NCBI GenBank assembly: GCA_963795665.1
Contig: CAWCIP010000003.1
Location: 1-64,000, forward strand
Source: DASUPK01 sp963795665
Lineage (GTDB): Bacteria; Actinomycetota; Thermoleophilia; Solirubrobacterales; 70-9
Length of the DNA stretch: 64,000 bases
Direction of reading: 5' to 3'
A program made the position numbers and the translations under genes. A model generated the notes under the pieces. It was not told the origin of the DNA and did no database searches. It saw only the letters and a program-made list of their open reading frames with translations. Of the stretch, positions 35,873 through 43,767 are shown one piece after another. How positions within the stretch are numbered: the first letter of the stretch is position 1; every line of letters starts with the position of its first letter.

Positions 35873-36358
35873 ATGCCGTACTTCATCTGTCCTAACTGCG
35901 GGAACAGGGAGCTGAGCGGGGAGCGCACCGCCGGCTTCTCGACGCGCCCCAAGGGGTGCTCCAAGTGCGGCTTCGGCTTTCTCTTCGAGCTGCTCGACGA
36001 CTACATGCCGGCGCCCGGCGCCGCCTTCTTCACCTGCGACCAGGAGGGCAAGATCCTCGACCTGGGCAAGGGCGCCTTCGAGCTCACCGGTCTCAAGGAC
36101 GAGCAGGTGATCGGCCGCCCGGTCAGGGACGTCCTGGGCCTGCAGTGGATCGACAAGGGCGACGGGGGCCAGACAGCCGACACCGACGGCGATGGAGACA
36201 CCGACCCGATCGAGACCACGCTGGAGTGGGGAGTCCGCTCCCTGGGGAAGAAGGTGGCGGTGAACGCGGAGGGCGATCTGCCGACGGAGGCGGTGGCGGA
36301 CCTCTTCCCGGCCTATGACGACGACGGCGGCCTGCTGCTCGTCCTGACGCCCGAGTAG
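35873..36358 (+). CDS. Zinc-ribbon plus PAS-like domain protein
   Basis: This is a 161-residue protein. An N-terminal zinc ribbon (CPNCGNRELSG...CSKCGFGF, residues 5-37) is followed by a PAS-like fold (AAFFTCDQEGKILDLGKGAF, ELTGLKDEQVIGRPVRDVL). An acidic DTDGDGDTDP segment and a second small motif come next. It could sense a ligand or redox signal and bind nucleic acid or protein. No output domain is present. It lies between ruvB and secDF on the same strand, with 51 and 72 bp gaps. Confidence 0.75.
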   Translation: MPYFICPNCGNRELSGERTAGFSTRPKGCSKCGFGFLFELLDDYMPAPGAAFFTCDQEGKILDLGKGAFELTGLKDEQVIGRPVRDVLGLQWIDKGDGGQTADTDGDGDTDPIETTLEWGVRSLGKKVAVNAEGDLPTEAVADLFPAYDDDGGLLLVLTPE

Positions 36359-36430
36359 GCCGCTCTTCGGGCCCGCGAATCGCGTTTACGCTTCAGCAAC
36401 GTCGCCCGCTAGCGTGAGTCCTTCAACCCC

Positions 36431-39406
36431 GTGAGCAACCGCAGCCGCAACCTCTTCATCCTCGCCTTCGTCGGCCTGCTGATCCTCGGCTCGGGCATCG
36501 CGATCGCGACCAACAAGACGACCCTCGGGCTCGACCTGAAGGGCGGCACCGAGCTGATCTTCCAGGCGCGCCCGACGCCTCAGAACCAGACGATCGACGG
36601 CTCTGACATCGACCGCGCGATCGAGATCATCCGCAAGCGGACCGACGCCTTCGGCGTCTCCGAGCCGGAGATCTCGAGGGTCGGCTCCGACTCCATCAGG
36701 GTCGGGCTTCCGGATGTCAGCAACGCCGCCAAGGCAAGCGAGCAGGTCGGCCAGACGGCGCAGCTCCATTTCTATGACTGGGAGCCCAACGTCATCCCGA
36801 ACCCGGCGAAGACGAACGTGCCGCGGAGCGAGTCCTCCTTCGGCCGCTACTACGACGCCGTCAAGCTCGCCTCCACGCAGACGCCCGAGTGCTTCGAGAA
36901 CAAGTGCACGACCAGCGGGCCGCAGTACTACCTGTTCGACTCTCAGACGCACAAGTACCTCTCCGGCCCCGCGGAGACGAAGAAGGACCTCTACTCCGAG
37001 CAGCCCGGCCAGAAGAAGCCCGCCAACAGCCAGGTCCTCACGGTCCCGCAGGGCACCCTCGTGGTTCAGAAGGAGCCGGCTCAGGGTCAGTCCCAGGTAT
37101 CCGATCCGAACAGCCCCGCGGCCGAGTGGTTCGTGATCCGAGACCGGCCCGCCCTCTCGGGGACCGACATCACCGATCCGAAGCCGAACTTCGACCAGTT
37201 CAACCAGCCCGACGTCACCTTCGGGTTCACGGGTACCGGCCGCCAGGAGTTCTCCGACGTCACCAAGACGATCGCCCAGCGCGGGCTGCAGAGCGCGCCG
37301 CCCGGGGTGGCGGGCAACTCACAGCTCGCCGATCAGTACTCGGGCCACTTCGCGGTCGTCCTCGACCAGCAGATCAAGTCGCGCCCGATCATCAACTTCG
37401 TCGACAACCCCGATGGGATCGACGGTCGCACCGGCGCCGAGATCAACGGGCTCACCTCGGGGGAGTCCCAGGATCTGGCCAAGATCCTTCAGTTCGGCGC
37501 CCTGCCGGTGGATCTGACCCAGATCTCGAGCTCCACGGTCTCGGCGACGCTCGGCCAGCAGGCACTCAACCAGGGCCTCAAGGCCGGGATCGTCGGGCTG
37601 ATCCTGGTCTGCCTCTTCCTGCTCATCTACTACCGCTTCCTGGGCTTCGTCGCCGTCGTCGGACTGGCGATCTACGGCGTGTTCTTCTTCGCCCTGATCA
37701 AGCTGATCCCGATCACGCTCACCCTGCCGGGGATCGCCGGGTTGATCCTGACTATCGGGGTGGCGGCCGACGCCAACATCGTGATCTTCGAGCGGATCAA
37801 GGAGGAGGCGAGGAGCGGCAAATCCATGCTGAGCGCGATCTCTGCCGGCTACCGGCGGGGGATCGCGACGATCGTCGACGCGAACGTGATCACGCTGATC
37901 ACGGCGTTCATCCTCTTTGCGCTGGCGACGTCGAACGTGAAGGGATTCGCCTTCACCCTCGGCGTGGGAACGATCGCCTCGCTGTTCACCGCGGTCGTCT
38001 TCACGCAGGCGTTCCTCGGCCTCTTCGGCCGGGCGCACTTCCTGCGCTCGCCGGCCGTGCTCGGGGCTCGCAAGAAGTACTTCAAGTGGAACTTCGACTT
38101 CACCCGCGCGAGCCGGATCTTCTTCTCGATCTCCGGCTGCATCCTGTTGATCGGCGCGATCTCGTTCGCGACGAAGCAGCTCAACCTGGGAATCGACTTC
38201 AAGGGCGGCAGCCGGATCAGCGTCGGGCTCGCTAAGGCCGCCACCGTCGATGACGTGCGAACCGCGCTCGAGGGTGCGGGCCTCAACGACGCCCAGATCA
38301 CCAAGGCGACCAACAAGCAGCTCGGCACCAACGTCTTCGAGATCGACTCGAAGGCCGAGCCGAGCCAGATTCAGCAGGTCCAGCCGGCGCTCCAGTCGAA
38401 GTTCGGGATCGTTCCCAACGGCTTCGATGCCACGACCGTCGGACCGACCTTCGGCAAGCAGGTGGCGAACAGCGCGATCGAGGCGGTCATCTTCTCGCTG
38501 CTGGTGATCTGCGCGTACGTCGCGTTCCGGTTCGAGCCGAAGTACGCCGTGCCGGTGATCATCGCTCTCCTCCACGACGTCCTGATCACGGGAGGCGTCT
38601 ATTCGCTGACGGGGAGGGAGGTGACCAGCGGTACCGTCGCCGCGTTCCTCACCATCCTTGGCTATTCGCTCTACGACACGGTCATCGTGTTCGACCGGGT
38701 GCGCGAGAACGTGCCTCGGTTGCCGCGCGCGACCTTCTCCCAGATCGTCAACCGCTCCATGAGCGAGGTTCTCACGCGGTCCCTGATCACGGGCCTCTCG
38801 AGCGTCTTCCTGGTCACCGTGCTGTTCATCTTCGGCGGCGCCACGCTGAAGGACTTCGCCTTCGCGATGATGGTCGGGCTCGCCTCGGGTACGTACTCGT
38901 CGATCTTCATCGCCTCGCCGGTCCTCACCCATTGGAAGGAGCGGGAGCCCGCCTACCGCCGCCGTCGCGAGCGGATCGAGGAGCAGATGGGCGGGGTGGT
39001 GCCCGCGTTCCCCGAGGACAACGTGGTCGCCCGGGTTGAGGGCGGCCCCGAGGAGCCGGTCCAGGCCGAGACGCCCGTTCCGGCCGCACCGGCCCCGAGC
39101 CGCTCCCAGGTCCCCGGTGTCTTCCCCGACAGCCCTGGCCCGGTCGCTCCGCCGCCCGCGGCGCCGAGGCCTGAGCCCACGCGCCCCGAGCCGCCCGCGC
39201 CCGTCGGCGCCCCCAGCGGCGGGGAGCCGCAGCCCGACGGGGGCGACGGCGCGGGCCAGTCGGGTGACGGCGAGCGAACCGGCAACGGCCAGACCGAGGC
39301 CGAGCGCCCCGAGCTCAGCGAGGCCAGCGCCGCCGCACTCCGCCGCGTGCGAGAGCAGCAGTCCGGTGGCCGGAAAAAGCGACGAAAGCACGGGAGAAAC
39401 CGCTGA
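36431..39406 (+). CDS. secDF: Protein translocase SecDF, single-chain fusion with Pro-rich tail
   Basis: This 991-residue protein has a SecD half and a SecF half in one chain. SecD features are a TM at residues 10-28, GLDLKGGTELIFQA, the P1 periplasmic domain, then TM block GLKAGIVGLILVCLFLLIYY and GVAADANIVIFERIKEE. SecF features are GIDFKGGSRISVGL and ILGYSLYDTVIVFDRVRE. The RND-type complex uses the proton gradient to pull preproteins out at the Sec channel. The last 140 or so residues are Pro/Ala/Glu/Gly-rich, ending in a basic RKKRRKHGRNR, which is absent from most SecF. It starts with GTG and has 1-bp overlap with the next gene. Confidence 0.94.
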   Translation: MSNRSRNLFILAFVGLLILGSGIAIATNKTTLGLDLKGGTELIFQARPTPQNQTIDGSDIDRAIEIIRKRTDAFGVSEPEISRVGSDSIRVGLPDVSNAAKASEQVGQTAQLHFYDWEPNVIPNPAKTNVPRSESSFGRYYDAVKLASTQTPECFENKCTTSGPQYYLFDSQTHKYLSGPAETKKDLYSEQPGQKKPANSQVLTVPQGTLVVQKEPAQGQSQVSDPNSPAAEWFVIRDRPALSGTDITDPKPNFDQFNQPDVTFGFTGTGRQEFSDVTKTIAQRGLQSAPPGVAGNSQLADQYSGHFAVVLDQQIKSRPIINFVDNPDGIDGRTGAEINGLTSGESQDLAKILQFGALPVDLTQISSSTVSATLGQQALNQGLKAGIVGLILVCLFLLIYYRFLGFVAVVGLAIYGVFFFALIKLIPITLTLPGIAGLILTIGVAADANIVIFERIKEEARSGKSMLSAISAGYRRGIATIVDANVITLITAFILFALATSNVKGFAFTLGVGTIASLFTAVVFTQAFLGLFGRAHFLRSPAVLGARKKYFKWNFDFTRASRIFFSISGCILLIGAISFATKQLNLGIDFKGGSRISVGLAKAATVDDVRTALEGAGLNDAQITKATNKQLGTNVFEIDSKAEPSQIQQVQPALQSKFGIVPNGFDATTVGPTFGKQVANSAIEAVIFSLLVICAYVAFRFEPKYAVPVIIALLHDVLITGGVYSLTGREVTSGTVAAFLTILGYSLYDTVIVFDRVRENVPRLPRATFSQIVNRSMSEVLTRSLITGLSSVFLVTVLFIFGGATLKDFAFAMMVGLASGTYSSIFIASPVLTHWKEREPAYRRRRERIEEQMGGVVPAFPEDNVVARVEGGPEEPVQAETPVPAAPAPSRSQVPGVFPDSPGPVAPPPAAPRPEPTRPEPPAPVGAPSGGEPQPDGGDGAGQSGDGERTGNGQTEAERPELSEASAAALRRVREQQSGGRKKRRKHGRNR

Positions 39407-39678
39407 TGGCAGCCCTGGTCTGGTTCACGATGGGAGTCGCCCTCTGGCACTTCACGGTCTTCGTTCCCGACCGCTTCAAGGGGGGAATCGTCGGAGCCTT
39501 CATGGGCGCCGCGGTTGGCGCGATGGCGAGCGGCGCGATCGCCCAGATCCTGCTGGACAAGAGCATCGGGCAGACCGACCTGGCAACCGCCATCTACGCC
39601 ATTCCCGGCTGCGTGATCGGCCTCGCCGTCGTCTACGCCATGGGCGTGCGCGAGGGCATCGAGCCGGAGCGCATCTAG
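39406..39678 (+). CDS. Small three-TM membrane protein
   Basis: This is a 90-residue protein with about three hydrophobic segments, including a glycine-zipper-like FKGGIVGAFMGAAVGAMASG (about residues 24-43) and IPGCVIGLAVVYAMGV. It resembles the small transglycosylase-associated / GlsB-type membrane proteins, but the match is not certain. Its ATG overlaps the secDF stop by one base (TGATG), so it is probably translationally coupled. Confidence 0.65.
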   Translation: MAALVWFTMGVALWHFTVFVPDRFKGGIVGAFMGAAVGAMASGAIAQILLDKSIGQTDLATAIYAIPGCVIGLAVVYAMGVREGIEPERI

Positions 39679-39694
39679 CTCTGGGGGGGTTTCC

Positions 39695-40618
39695 ATGCGA
39701 GCGCGCATCGCCGTGCTGGCAGCCGCAGCCGGACTCGGCTTGATCGCGCTGGCCGCGAACGACCGCGGCGACTCCGGCGGAAAGGGTGTCGCGCAGCACC
39801 AGCGCTCCGACTACCTGGGCGCCCGCGGCGGTCGGGGCTGGATGCCCTCCCGCCCAAAGCGGCGCTCCGTCATCTGGGCGATCGGCGACGGCGCGGACGG
39901 CGGCGCTGACGGCCGCGCGGTCGCGGACATGGTCGGCGCGCATCGGGTCGACCGGCTGCTCTACCTCGGTGACGTCTACGAGTTCGGCACGGCGGGTGAG
40001 TTCCAGGCCAACTACAGGCCGCTCTACGGCCGCTTCGACCGGATTACCGCGCCGACGATCGGCAATCACGAGTGGCCCAACGTCAGGACCGGCTACGTCC
40101 CCTACTGGACCGCCGCCAGGGGGACGCCGCCGCCGTTGTGGTACGCCTTCGCCGCCTCGGGCTGGCAGTTGATCAGCCTCAACTCGAACTCGCCGGTGTC
40201 AACCTCGCCGCCCCAGCTGAGCTGGCTGCGCAACGAGATTCGCAGGACGCCCGGCTACGGCACCTGCCGGATCGCCTTCATGCACCACCCGGTCTTCAGC
40301 GCCGGCCTGCACGGCGACCTTTCGTCGCTGAGGCCGATCTTCGGCGAGCTCCGCGGACACGCCTCGATCGTGCTCTCCGGCCACGACCACGACATGCAGC
40401 GACTGCACCCGGTGAACGGGATCACGCCCCTCGTCGATGGGGCCGGCGGCCAGGAGCTCTATCCGGTGAACAGCGGTGACCCGCGGCTGGCCTTCTTCGA
40501 CGACACCCACCACGGTGCGCTCCGCCTCAAGCTGCGTCCGGCCCGGGCGGTCCTCACCTTCGTCGCCGAGGACGGCACGACGCTCGACCGCAGCTCCGTT
40601 AACTGCCGGCAGCGTTAG
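39695..40618 (+). CDS. Exported calcineurin-like metallophosphoesterase
   Basis: This 307-residue protein has an N-terminal hydrophobic signal or anchor (residues 1-24). Metallophosphoesterase motifs follow in order: WAIGDGADGG (in place of DxH), YLGDVYE, TIGNHEW, a central IAFMHHPVF and the C-terminal SGHDHDMQRL. The fold binds two metals and hydrolyses phosphoesters; the extracytoplasmic location fits nutrient scavenging or surface turnover. A Gly/Asp replaces the usual first-motif His, which is worth noting. GGGGGGG lies upstream of the ATG. Confidence 0.85.
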   Translation: MRARIAVLAAAAGLGLIALAANDRGDSGGKGVAQHQRSDYLGARGGRGWMPSRPKRRSVIWAIGDGADGGADGRAVADMVGAHRVDRLLYLGDVYEFGTAGEFQANYRPLYGRFDRITAPTIGNHEWPNVRTGYVPYWTAARGTPPPLWYAFAASGWQLISLNSNSPVSTSPPQLSWLRNEIRRTPGYGTCRIAFMHHPVFSAGLHGDLSSLRPIFGELRGHASIVLSGHDHDMQRLHPVNGITPLVDGAGGQELYPVNSGDPRLAFFDDTHHGALRLKLRPARAVLTFVAEDGTTLDRSSVNCRQR

Positions 40619-40656
40619 TCGGCTTCGCCACATCCGGCCAACTCGGGCCGCAAACG

Positions 40657-40686
40657 AAGACGAGCGACCCTCAGGCCGCTCGTCTT
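40657..40686. terminator. Bidirectional terminator between convergent genes
   Basis: There is a perfect 10-bp inverted repeat, AAGACGAGCG / CGCTCGTCTT, with a 10-nt loop. It lies between the phosphoesterase gene (+) and the small secreted protein gene (-). TTTGATT follows on the plus strand and TTCGTTTG on the minus strand. Confidence 0.7.
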
Positions 40687-40725
40687 TGATTCCGGTCTTA
40701 ACAGCGTGTTCGACTGGCTCGCGGA

Positions 40726-40962
40726 CTACTTACACCCGTGCGAGTTGTTGTAACCCGTCGCACCGGGGTCTTGGCCGACTGCGCCGTTGTGGTAGCCGGG
40801 CGTACCGCCGACCTCACCGAGGAACCCGAAGTTCCCGTTCACGTTGGCGAAAGCGCCATGGCATGCGCCGCTGGCACTTGGTTCCGCGGACGCCGCGGCC
40901 GGGATGGCGAGTGCGCCTGCAACAGCCAGGGCTCCGACTATCACTGTGAGTCGTTTCCGCAT
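40726..40962 (-). CDS. Small secreted Gly/Asn-rich protein
   Basis: From ATG 40962 the protein is 78 residues. A clear signal peptide (MRKRLTVIVGALAVAGALAI, cleavage after AASA) leads to a mature peptide of about 50 residues, rich in Gly, Asn and His. It contains GACHGAFANVNGNFGFLG and ends NNSHGCK, with two Cys that could bridge. AGAGAGG at the proper distance supports this start over an upstream in-frame ATG. The function is unknown. Confidence 0.65.
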   Translation of the reverse strand: MRKRLTVIVGALAVAGALAIPAAASAEPSASGACHGAFANVNGNFGFLGEVGGTPGYHNGAVGQDPGATGYNNSHGCK

Positions 40963-41121
40963 GTGTACCTCTCTCTTGTGTTCTGCCCTAAACGAAGCAG
41001 GCTCGATACTCCGAGTTGGGATCCGTCCCGTCACCCGTAGTAAGCCGCAAGCCGGGTCAGCCGAATAATCCGTCGGGGGCCGAACCTAAGTTGGTGGGAT
41101 GGCCTCGACAGGATCCGCCCG

Positions 41122-43767
41122 GTGATGCGAGGGTGCTCGAGGCGAAGGAGAGCACCGTTTCAGGATGATCCCTATGACTACGGGGAGGTCAGGAGGCTGG
41201 CCGCGGAGCTGGAGCTGGCCGAGCCGGTCGCGGTGACGCTCGTCCGTCGCGGTTATCGAACGGTCGATGCGGCGAGGCGCTTCCTCGAGGCGCGCGAGTC
41301 CCATGAGCCATCCGAGTTCCGTGGCATGTCCGAGGTCTGCGACCTGATCCTGAGCGTCGCACGCGGCCCGGGACGGATCACCGTCCATGGCGACTACGAC
41401 GTCGACGGGGTCACCTCGACCGCCATCCTCGTCTCGACCCTTCGCTCGCTCGGGGCAGAGTGCGACTGGCTGATCCCCGACCGGCTCTCGGACGGCTACG
41501 GGCTGACGATGGCGAGCGTCGAGGAGCTGCGGCGGCGCGGCACGGAGCTGGCGATCACGGTCGACTGCGGGATCGGCTCGGTCGAGGAGGTCGCGGCCGC
41601 TCAGGGGGCCGGGATCCAGGTGGTGGTCACCGATCACCACCTGCCCGGCGAGCGGCTACCCGACTGCCCGATCATCCACCCGGTCGTCTCCGACTACCCG
41701 TTCGAGGGCCTCTGCGCCGCCGGGGTGGCGCACAAGCTCGCCACCGGGCTCTGCGACGCAGCGGGACGGGGAGCGGTGGAGACCGTCAGCGGCCGCCGCC
41801 ATCCAACCGATCCTGACCTCGACCTGGTCGCGCTCGCCACCGTCGCGGACATGGTGCCCCTCGTGGGGGAGAACCGCCGGCTCGTCCGCGAGGGCCTCCG
41901 GGTCCTCCGCGACAGTCCCCGGACCGGCCTGCGCGCCCTGATGGCCGTTGCATCGGTGGACCCGGAGACCATCGACGCCGGAGCGCTGGGCTTCCGGCTC
42001 GCCCCGCGGATCAACGCCGCCGGCCGCCTCTACCGGGCTGATGCAGGGGTCGAGCTCATGCTGACCGACGACACCGAGCGCGCCGCCGCGATCGCGTCCG
42101 AACTCGACCGGGCGAACGCCGAGCGGCGCTGGGCCGAGCGGAAGGTGGTGGAGGGCGCCGAGCGCGCGCGCTCCGCACTGCCGGCATCACAGGCCGATGC
42201 CCCGGCCCTCGTCCTCGCGGGAGAGGGGTGGCACCCGGGTGTCGTCGGAATCGCCGCCTCTCGTCTGGTCGAGCGTCACTTCCGCCCCACGATCCTGCTC
42301 TCGGTCGACGGCGCTCGGGCCAAGGGCTCGGCTCGGAGCATCCCGGGATTCGACCTGGTGGCCGCCCTCGACGCCACCTCGGAGCACCTCGCTCGCTATG
42401 GCGGTCATCGTGCCGCGGCGGGCCTGGAGCTGGAGGCCGATCGACTGGACGCCTTCCGCGACGCCTTCATCGAGCACGCCGCCTCGGAGATCGACGCCTC
42501 GGATCTGATCCGGATGGACCGGCTCGACGCCCTGGTCGGGGTCGGCCGGGAGGGAATCGGCATGGACCTCGCCCGGCAGCTCGAGAGCCTCGGGCCCTTC
42601 GGCATGGGCAACCCCGGGCCGCGTCTGCTGGTTCCCTCCGGGCGGCTGCGCGAGGTGCGGCCCTTGGGCGAGGAGGGCAAGCACTCCCGGTTCCAGCTCG
42701 AGAGCGGCGCCGGTCGCGCCGCCGGGGTGGCATTCGGGATGAACGGCGAGATCACCCGACGTGAGGATCAGCCGCTCGACCTGTCCGTTGAGCTCGAGGT
42801 GGATCGCTGGAACGGGGCGGAGCAGCCGCGCGTCGTCGTCCGGGAGCTCTATCCGCTCGAGCGGCCCGATCGGCCGGACGTCGGCGGCCGGCCCTGTGGC
42901 GAGGGTTGCCCGGCCGCGGACGCGGAGTGGTGGGAGCGGCTGGACCGCGAGATGACCCGGGTCGTCGAGGGCCGGCCCGGGCCGCTGCTCGACGTCAGGG
43001 CCGCCGAGGGGCCACGGCGGGAGATGGTCGATCGCCGCGGGGGCGCGGCGGTGGCTTCCCTGGCGGAGCTGATCTCGAGCGGGGAGTCGGTGCTGGCGAT
43101 CTGCGCAGATGCCGGGCGCCGGGCAAAGCTTGCGTCCTCGGCCGCGGACCCACGGCGCTTCGGAGCGGCCCTGCCGCGGATCGCCTGCTGTCGCTGCGGG
43201 GCCGAATCGATCGACGCTGCGCTTCGCCCAGCCTCGCATGACGAACCCGGCGCGGGCCTGGTCCTGGTCGACTGGACGGTGGTGGCTCTCCGGCCCGACG
43301 CGCCACGGCGCTTCCGCCACGTGGTGGCGATCGATCCCGCGCCGAGCGAGGCCCTCGAGGGCCTGGCGTGGGCGGCGAGCGAGGGCCGCGGATTCCTCCA
43401 CCTCGCCTGGGGCCCGGCCGAGCTCGAGCTCGCCGAGAGACTGCTCGGCAGGGAGTGGGATCTGCGTGGGGCGATCGCGGAGGTCTGGCGGGCGCTCGAC
43501 GAGGCCGGGGGAGAGGCGGACGGCTCCCGGCTGCGGGCGGTGCTCGAAGGGGGGTCCGAGTACCCACGGACGCCGGAGACGGCCGCCCGCTGCGTGCGGG
43601 TTCTCTGCGAGCTCGATCTGTGCGAGTGGCGGCCGGATCGCGCCTCCGCCGCGCTGCGGGTTTTATCCTCGGAGAGGACCGATCTGGGGCGATCCCGGGC
43701 CTACGGTGCCTGTATCGCCAGAAACCAGGAGGCCATCCGATTCCTGCAAAGCAGAGCACAGGCGTAA
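41122..43767 (+). CDS. recJ: Single-stranded-DNA-specific exonuclease RecJ with long C-terminal extension
   Basis: The N-terminal DHH phosphoesterase core is visible: VHGDYDVDGVTSTAIL, AITVDCGIGSV, VVTDHHLPGE. The DHHA1 part contains RINAAGRL and EGWHPGVVGIAASRL. The OB domain ends near VVVRELYPLE at about residue 580. The 300 or so residues beyond, with CCRCGAES, FRHVVAIDPAPSE and FLHLAWGPAELELAERLLGR, exceed the E. coli enzyme. They resemble a degenerate P-loop/helicase-like or RecJ C-terminal regulatory domain. RecJ degrades 5' single strands in recombination and repair. Initiation is at GTG 41122 or the adjacent ATG 41125. Confidence 0.9.
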   Translation: MMRGCSRRRRAPFQDDPYDYGEVRRLAAELELAEPVAVTLVRRGYRTVDAARRFLEARESHEPSEFRGMSEVCDLILSVARGPGRITVHGDYDVDGVTSTAILVSTLRSLGAECDWLIPDRLSDGYGLTMASVEELRRRGTELAITVDCGIGSVEEVAAAQGAGIQVVVTDHHLPGERLPDCPIIHPVVSDYPFEGLCAAGVAHKLATGLCDAAGRGAVETVSGRRHPTDPDLDLVALATVADMVPLVGENRRLVREGLRVLRDSPRTGLRALMAVASVDPETIDAGALGFRLAPRINAAGRLYRADAGVELMLTDDTERAAAIASELDRANAERRWAERKVVEGAERARSALPASQADAPALVLAGEGWHPGVVGIAASRLVERHFRPTILLSVDGARAKGSARSIPGFDLVAALDATSEHLARYGGHRAAAGLELEADRLDAFRDAFIEHAASEIDASDLIRMDRLDALVGVGREGIGMDLARQLESLGPFGMGNPGPRLLVPSGRLREVRPLGEEGKHSRFQLESGAGRAAGVAFGMNGEITRREDQPLDLSVELEVDRWNGAEQPRVVVRELYPLERPDRPDVGGRPCGEGCPAADAEWWERLDREMTRVVEGRPGPLLDVRAAEGPRREMVDRRGGAAVASLAELISSGESVLAICADAGRRAKLASSAADPRRFGAALPRIACCRCGAESIDAALRPASHDEPGAGLVLVDWTVVALRPDAPRRFRHVVAIDPAPSEALEGLAWAASEGRGFLHLAWGPAELELAERLLGREWDLRGAIAEVWRALDEAGGEADGSRLRAVLEGGSEYPRTPETAARCVRVLCELDLCEWRPDRASAALRVLSSERTDLGRSRAYGACIARNQEAIRFLQSRAQA

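Noticed and set aside
37319..39391. 690-codon minus-strand open frame opposite secDF
   Set aside because: It is an exact antisense of a conserved gene, with Asp/Arg/Gln-rich low-complexity translation and no start signal; a GC-skew artefact.
43368..43763. Long N-terminal extension of RelA overlapping recJ
   Set aside because: The sequence is an alternate frame of recJ with no similarity to RelA; the conserved region begins at about 43770.
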